A stretch of 64,000 nucleotides of DNA. Origin: an uncultured Prevotellaceae bacterium (GTDB taxonomy: Bacteria > Bacteroidota > Bacteroidia > Bacteroidales > Bacteroidaceae). The position numbers were made by a program, and so were the translations under genes. Shown here in pieces: positions 59,751-64,000 of the stretch; within the stretch, counting starts at the first letter, position 1; each line of letters starts with the position of its first letter. The stretch is from the NCBI GenBank assembly GCA_900316975.1, contig ONFA01000003.1:62001-126000 (forward strand), read 5' to 3'. The notes beneath the pieces were generated by a model. The model worked only from the letters and a program-made list of their open reading frames with translations, did not search any database and had not been told where the DNA came from.

Positions 59751-59824
59751 GTTGTTGATGTTTTTTATGAAAAAAGAAAAGGGCATGCAGGGTGACAGCA
59801 TGTCCTTTTTTCTTACGTTGTTGA

Positions 59825-60844
59825 TTAGTTGGCAGCCTCGAACTCCTTCAGGAAACGGACATCATTCTCAGAGAAGAGACGGAGGTCTTTCACCTGATAT
59901 TTGAGATTGGCGATGCGTTCGATGCCCATACCGAAGGCATAACCTTTGTACTTGGTAGAGTCGATGCCATTGGCTTCGAGCACGTTGGGGTGTACCATGC
60001 CGCAACCGAGGATCTCCAACCAACCGGAGCCTTTGCACATGCTGCAACCCTTGCCCTTGCAGAGGGTGCAGGATACGTCCATCTCTGCACTGGGCTCAGT
60101 GAAGGGGAAATAGGAGGGACGGAGACGAATCTGAGTGTCTTCGCCAAACATCTCCTTGGCAAAAAGAAGGAGCACCTGCTTGAGGTCGGTGAAACTGACC
60201 TGCTCATCCACATAGAGTCCTTCCACCTGATGGAAGAAGCAGTGGGCACGGGCAGAAATGGCCTCGTTGCGATACACACGTCCAGGGCAGAGCACACGGA
60301 TAGGGGGCTGCTGCTTTTCCATCACACGAGCCTGTACCGAACTGGTGTGGGTGCGAAGAATGATGTCAGGATGCGCCTCCACAAAGAAGGTGTCCTGCAT
60401 GTCGCGGGCAGGGTGGTCTTCAGCGAAATTCATGGAAGAGAACACGTGCCAATCGTCCTCCACTTCAGGACCTTCAGCGAGTGAGAATCCGAGACGTGAG
60501 AAAATATCGATGATCTCGTTTTTCACGAGCGTAAGTGGATGGCGGGTGCCGAGTGGAATAGGGTAGGGAGTGCGAGTGATGTCAAGGTGGTTCACCTCCG
60601 TCTCCTGTACGGCAAAATTGTCGCGCAGCGAGTTGATCTTCTCCATCGCCTTATTCTTCAGTTCATTGATTTTGATGCCAATCTCTTTCTTCTGTTCTGC
60701 AGGCACATTGCGGAAGTCTGCCATGAGGGCAGTGATCTCACCCTTCTTGCTCAGATATTTAATGCGGAGTTGTTCAATCTCTTCGGCTGACTGTGCCTTG
60801 AGACCTTCAACCTCCTGGAGTAAACTTTGAATTTTTTCTAACAT
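59825..60844 (-). CDS. pheS: Phenylalanyl-tRNA synthetase alpha subunit
   Basis: 339 residues, standard length. Class II motifs 1-3 appear as SFSLAEGPEVEDDWHVFSSMNF, RTHTSSVQARVMEKQQ with RVYRNEAISARAHCFFHQVEGLYVDE, and YAFGMGIERIANLKYQVKDLR. The N-terminal coiled-coil tRNA arm occupies about 1-85. The zinc-like CTLCKGKGCSMCKGSGW segment is a Bacteroidetes feature. pheT is not adjacent. A minus-strand -7 box lies 40 bases upstream inside the divergent repeat region. Confidence 0.97.
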   Translation of the reverse strand: MLEKIQSLLQEVEGLKAQSAEEIEQLRIKYLSKKGEITALMADFRNVPAEQKKEIGIKINELKNKAMEKINSLRDNFAVQETEVNHLDITRTPYPIPLGTRHPLTLVKNEIIDIFSRLGFSLAEGPEVEDDWHVFSSMNFAEDHPARDMQDTFFVEAHPDIILRTHTSSVQARVMEKQQPPIRVLCPGRVYRNEAISARAHCFFHQVEGLYVDEQVSFTDLKQVLLLFAKEMFGEDTQIRLRPSYFPFTEPSAEMDVSCTLCKGKGCSMCKGSGWLEILGCGMVHPNVLEANGIDSTKYKGYAFGMGIERIANLKYQVKDLRLFSENDVRFLKEFEAAN

Positions 60845-60883
60845 ATTTCTTCTTTGCTATTAGTCTTTTTCCGAAAAACTTTG

Positions 60884-61015
60884 CAAAGGTAGTGAAAATA
60901 ATTAGGAATTAGGAATTAGGAATTAGGAATTGTTACTTTTTTGATGAAAAAACACTTAATGTGGCAAATAATTCCCAATTCCTAATTCCTAATTCCTAAT
61001 TCTTTACTACCTTTG
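60884..61015. promoter_or_regulatory. Divergent promoters of pheS and the DUF4348 lipoprotein within an ATTAGGAATT inverted array
   Basis: The minus-strand TACCTTTG (60884-60891) serves pheS; the plus-strand TACCTTTG (61008-61015) serves the lipoprotein gene. Between them AATTAGGAATT repeats at 60900-60931 face the inverted copy at 60975-61003, so nearly the whole region is self-complementary. Confidence 0.7.
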
Positions 61016-61034
61016 TATCGTTTTTGAAAAAGAT

Positions 61035-61877
61035 ATGAGAAAAGGTTTAGTTTTAGCAGTTGCGGCGGGTTGTCTTCTGATGTCGTGCAAGGACAAGAAG
61101 ATGACTAATGTCTTCGATACAGAAGATGAACCTGAAGAAGATTCTGTGGAGGCATTTATAGGCGACACACTTCACCTTTTTGATGAAATAGAGCCGCCGG
61201 CTGCTGTGGATGAACTGTTTGATGACTTTCTCTATAACTTTATTGACGATGCACATTTTCAAGGTCAGCGCATCGTGTATCCTTTGCCGTGCAAGACGGG
61301 TGATGAGGAGGAAAAACTGACCCAGCAGGAATGGCCGCAATATGACCATTTCAAGAATCAGGAACTTTTGTCTGTGATTTATGAGCGTGAGCAGGACTTT
61401 GTGTTGTCGAAAGACACGTCGATGCAGAGTGTCGCTGTGGAGTGGATTGGGTTGAAGAGCGACGAGGTGGAGAAATTCCACTTCAATCGTGTGGAGAACA
61501 AGTGGATGCTGACGGAAATAGACAAGAAGCATAGGAGTGAGATCCCGAATGGCGATTTCTTGAATTTCTATGCCCGATTTGTTGCCGACAGCATCTTCCA
61601 GCGTGAAGCATTGGCTGAGCCAGTGAAGGTGATTCTCACCTCGGAAGATGGTGAGGAGGAGCCGCAAGAAGAGCATCTGAATGCTGACGAGTGGTTTGAA
61701 ATGCGGCAGAGTTTGCCCTTGCCGACCGATGCTATCGTGAATGTGAACTATGGTCAGGCGAGCATCAGCCAGAACCGAAAGATTCTGATGCTGCAAGGCT
61801 TGGGCAATGGCATGCAGATGAAGTTCAAGTTCAACAAGCAGGACGATGGTTGGAAACTGATGGAAATTGAATATTAG
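61035..61877 (+). CDS. DUF4348 domain lipoprotein
   Basis: 280 residues. Signal and lipobox MRKGLVLAVAAGCLLMSCKD. The DUF4348 pattern follows: DDFLYNFIDDAHFQGQRIVYPLP, EQDFVLSKDTSMQSVAVEWI and FLNFYARFVADSIFQREALAEPVKVIL. The protein is strongly acidic. Function is unknown; such proteins occur near cell-wall or tRNA synthetase genes in Bacteroidales. The murB gene follows after 43 bases. Confidence 0.85.
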   Translation: MRKGLVLAVAAGCLLMSCKDKKMTNVFDTEDEPEEDSVEAFIGDTLHLFDEIEPPAAVDELFDDFLYNFIDDAHFQGQRIVYPLPCKTGDEEEKLTQQEWPQYDHFKNQELLSVIYEREQDFVLSKDTSMQSVAVEWIGLKSDEVEKFHFNRVENKWMLTEIDKKHRSEIPNGDFLNFYARFVADSIFQREALAEPVKVILTSEDGEEEPQEEHLNADEWFEMRQSLPLPTDAIVNVNYGQASISQNRKILMLQGLGNGMQMKFKFNKQDDGWKLMEIEY

Positions 61878-61920
61878 TTGATAGTTTTGTGTTTAGAGTT
61901 TAGTGTATAGGGGTTAGAGA

Positions 61921-63012
61921 ATGAAAGATTTTTCGAATTATAGTTTGCTGAACCACAATACGTTTGGAATGGATGTGAAAGCCAAGCGTTATGTGGAATA
62001 TGATACAGAGGAAGAACTCAAGGTCTTGATTCCCACGTTGAGTGGAGAGTTGCTGCACATAGGTGGCGGTAGCAACCTGCTCTTCAAAGCAGACTTTGAA
62101 GGAACGGTGTTGCACAGTGCCATTCACGGCATCGAGAAACAGACCCTCCCCTTACCTTCCCTACAGGGAGGGAGCGGAATCCCAACCAACGAGCAAGGTA
62201 ACAGCCTTTCCTCTGTAGGGGAAACGGGAAAGGGGTCTGTGTTGGTGCGAGTGGGTGCTGGTGTCGTGTGGGATGATTTTGTGGCATGGGCTGTAGAACG
62301 AGGTCTCGGTGGTGTGGAAAATCTCTCGCTCATTCCAGGTGAAGTCGGTGCGAGTGCCGTGCAGAACATTGGTGCCTATGGCGTGGAGGCAAAGGATGTG
62401 ATTGCGTTGGTGGAGGCTGTAGATTTGAAGGCAGGAGAGAAGCGCATCTTTACCAATGCGGAATGTCAATATGCTTATCGCCAGAGCATCTTCAAGAATG
62501 AACTGAAGGGCAAGTATGCCATCACATACGTCACTTACCGATTGCAGAAGAATCCGCAATTGAAGTTGGACTATGGCAACCTTCGTGCTGTCTTAGAACA
62601 AAACTTGCCGCATGGAGAGAATCGCCCAGCGCTTGGGCTGGTGCGCCAAGCCATCATCGACATCCGCAATGCCAAGTTGCCCGACCCAAAGGTGCAGGGC
62701 AATGCGGGCAGTTTCTTTATGAACCCCGTGGTGAGCCGCGAAAAGTTCCTCTCTCTCCAGAAGGACTATCCACAGATGCCTTTCTACGAAGTGGAGGGTG
62801 GTGTGAAGATTCCTGCTGGTTGGATGATTGACCAGTGTGGATGGAAAGGAAAGTCACTCGGTAGGGCAGGAGTGCATGACAAACAGGCATTGGTGCTCGT
62901 CAATCTCGGTGGTGCCACCTCCGACGAAATCATCCGTCTGTGCGACACCATCTGCAAGGATGTACACGATAAGTTCGACATCGACATCCATCCTGAAGTA
63001 AACTTGATATAA
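61921..63012 (+). CDS. murB: UDP-N-acetylenolpyruvoylglucosamine reductase with in-frame insertion
   Basis: 363 residues. MurB reduces UDP-GlcNAc-enolpyruvate to UDP-MurNAc with FAD and NADPH in the cytoplasm. FAD-binding segments [18 protein letters not shown] and [21 protein letters not shown], the Ser in [12 protein letters not shown] and the catalytic Glu of IHPEVNLI are intact. Between residue 74 (GIEK) and residue 106 (VRVGAGVV) it holds about 30 extra Gly/Ser/Pro residues ([16 protein letters not shown]...) encoded by a palindromic repeat element. The insertion sits on a surface loop between FAD-domain strands and the frame is kept, so activity is probably retained. Confidence 0.95.
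   Translation: MKDFSNYSLLNHNTFGMDVKAKRYVEYDTEEELKVLIPTLSGELLHIGGGSNLLFKADFEGTVLHSAIHGIEKQTLPLPSLQGGSGIPTNEQGNSLSSVGETGKGSVLVRVGAGVVWDDFVAWAVERGLGGVENLSLIPGEVGASAVQNIGAYGVEAKDVIALVEAVDLKAGEKRIFTNAECQYAYRQSIFKNELKGKYAITYVTYRLQKNPQLKLDYGNLRAVLEQNLPHGENRPALGLVRQAIIDIRNAKLPDPKVQGNAGSFFMNPVVSREKFLSLQKDYPQMPFYEVEGGVKIPAGWMIDQCGWKGKSLGRAGVHDKQALVLVNLGGATSDEIIRLCDTICKDVHDKFDIDIHPEVNLI
62141..62238 (+). repeat. Palindromic repeat element inside murB
   Basis: A 98-base segment bounded by AGACCC (62141-62146) and GGGTCT (62233-62238). Inside are CCCTCCCCTTACCTTCCCTAC and an opposing GTAGGGGAAACGGGAAAGGGG, so most of it folds on itself. A related GCCCCCTCCGACTCCTCTAG/GGGGGAG palindrome is intergenic at about 40869-40895, suggesting a dispersed family. 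Confidence 0.7.
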
Positions 63013-63016
63013 TTTT

Positions 63017-63901
63017 ATGAAAATCACAATACTTGGTTCTGGAACCTCTTGTGGAGTGCCTCAAATAGGGTGTCCTTGTAAGGTTTGCACATCGACAGAT
63101 CCGAAGGACAAGCGGTTGCGCACTTCGGCATTGGTTGAGGTGGGTGGCAAGCGTATCCTTATCGACTGCGGCCCCGATTTCCGTCAGCAGATGCTTCGCA
63201 TCGACTTCAAACCGCTTGATGCCGTGCTCATCACACATGAGCACTATGACCATGTGGGTGGACTCGACGACCTGCGTCCCTATAGCATCTTTGGCGATGT
63301 AGATGTCTATGCCGAAAAGTTCTGTGCCGACCACTTGATGGAGCGCATTCCTTATTGTTTCACCCCTAAGGAGAAACGCTATCCAGGTGTTCCAGCCATC
63401 AATCTGATAGAGATTGAACCGCACGTGCCCATTATTATAAAAGATGTGGAGAAAGTGCCGATGGCTGACGAATATCTGGAAGATGCAGTGAAGATGAAAC
63501 GCCAGCAGGTGTGGGAAGAACTGCGTGCCCTCAAGGAGCGGGAAGGTGAAACGGAGCATGGTGATGTGAACATCCTCCCCATCCGTGTGATGCACGGTAA
63601 ACTGCCCATCGTGGGCTTCCGTATCGATAACTTTGCCTACATCACCGACATGAAGACCATTCCCGACACGGAACTGCCTTATCTGGAAGGAGTGGAATAC
63701 ATGATTGTCAATGGTCTCCGCCACAAAGAGCATCCCAGCCATCAGAGTATTGAAGAAGCCATTGCCTTTACTCAAAAGTTGGGAGTAAAGGAAACGTGGC
63801 TTGTCCACATGAGCCACCATATTGAGCCGCATGCCATCGAGGAGAAGACCCTGCCCCAAGGCATTCATCTTGCCTACGACGGTGAAGTGATAGAGTTCTA
63901 A
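63017..63901 (+). CDS. PhnP-like metallo-beta-lactamase-fold hydrolase
   Basis: 294 residues. The fold and metal ligands are those of the PhnP subgroup: MKITILGSGTSCGVPQIGCPCKVC at the start, LIDCGPDFRQQML, the metal motif HEHYDHVGGLDDLRPY, DADMK-type YITDMKTIPDTEL, and the final His in LVHMSHHI. PhnP proteins are cyclic-phosphodiesterases, but without phosphonate genes near, the natural substrate here is unknown. It starts 4 bases after the murB stop. Confidence 0.88.
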   Translation: MKITILGSGTSCGVPQIGCPCKVCTSTDPKDKRLRTSALVEVGGKRILIDCGPDFRQQMLRIDFKPLDAVLITHEHYDHVGGLDDLRPYSIFGDVDVYAEKFCADHLMERIPYCFTPKEKRYPGVPAINLIEIEPHVPIIIKDVEKVPMADEYLEDAVKMKRQQVWEELRALKEREGETEHGDVNILPIRVMHGKLPIVGFRIDNFAYITDMKTIPDTELPYLEGVEYMIVNGLRHKEHPSHQSIEEAIAFTQKLGVKETWLVHMSHHIEPHAIEEKTLPQGIHLAYDGEVIEF

Positions 63902-63950
63902 TTTCCATCCGATATACCTATTTCTGATTAACCTCTTTTGTAGGTATAGA

Positions 63951-64000
63951 CTCAGCGCACAACGCCTAAAAACACTCATTTTTAGGTATTGTGCGCTGAG
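63951..64000. repeat. Long inverted repeat at the window edge
   Basis: CTCAGCGCACAA.CCTAAAAA-type arms at 63951-63972 and 63979-64000 are reverse-complementary with two mismatches, around CACTCA. A TATACCT/AGGTATA pair lies just to the left. It follows the hydrolase gene and may be a terminator or dispersed repeat. A related CACTCAGCGCGTAAT sequence is at about 45598. Confidence 0.6.

Noticed and set aside
62930-63979. 349-codon minus-strand open frame opposite the PhnP-like hydrolase
   Set aside because: The sense gene has complete metal-binding motifs; the antisense frame has none.

Overview
The window reads as chromosomal DNA of a Bacteroidales bacterium, most likely a Prevotella-type organism (Prevotellaceae). 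The reasons are the promoter style (TTTG about 20 bases upstream of TAnnTTTG in front of several genes), weak or absent Shine-Dalgarno sequences, Bacteroidetes-type families (DUF4348 and GIN-domain lipoproteins, PL1 and GH43 polysaccharidases with lipoprotein or Sec signals, short type prolyl-tRNA synthetase) and an A-type RNase P RNA with a Bacteroidales-like sequence. No rRNA, tRNA, CRISPR array or intact transposase was recognised.

Layout. 1-3025 (minus): a tripartite efflux operon (TolC-like channel, MacA-like adaptor, MacB-like ATPase cut by the window edge). 3120-3532: rnpB. 3651-7036: a divergent pair of secreted hemicellulases (GH43 with a C-terminal trefoil-like module, and a GH26 mannanase). 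7037-13264: an accessory block bounded by copies of the 3' end of nifJ. It holds a SLOG/DprA-like plus SANT plus PD-(D/E)XK nuclease protein interrupted by an in-frame stop, an HNH endonuclease with two small secreted proteins, a gene-free 820-base stretch full of palindromes and inverted repeats, a DUF4160/DUF2442 toxin-antitoxin-like pair and a DUF2809 membrane protein. 13334-18170: full-length pyruvate:ferredoxin oxidoreductase and an AAA+/DUF4143 ATPase. 18438-25219: a complete thiamine operon (thiS-thiE-thiG-thiC-thiF-thiH-tenI-like-thiD) with its own promoter, TPP riboswitch and hairpin expression platform.

25265-40803: agmatine deiminase-like enzyme, tandem GH43 protein, nucleotidyltransferase, prs, small conserved proteins, an OmpH/Skp-like lipoprotein, the chaperones HtpG and ClpC, an S37 peptidase, proS, an OmpA-type lipoprotein and a monofunctional glycosyltransferase. 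40933-45567: an NMT1/THI5-like binding protein followed by two paralogous Cache-HAMP sensors, the first without a usable kinase core. 45786-64000: aminotransferase, LolC/FtsX-like permease, pectate lyase, an ftsZ away from other division genes, valS, a GIN-domain lipoprotein, a Cys-tailed SlyD overlapping aroC, ssb, kdsA-kdsD (Kdo synthesis), lipoproteins, pheS, murB carrying an in-frame palindromic insertion, and a PhnP-like hydrolase.

The most unusual points are the apparent integration of accessory DNA at the 3' end of nifJ, the multi-domain nuclease split by one stop codon, the operator-like triple palindrome with exact 23-base spacing, the palindromic element inside murB, the orphan FtsZ with an amphipathic tail, and the kinase-dead/kinase sensor pair.
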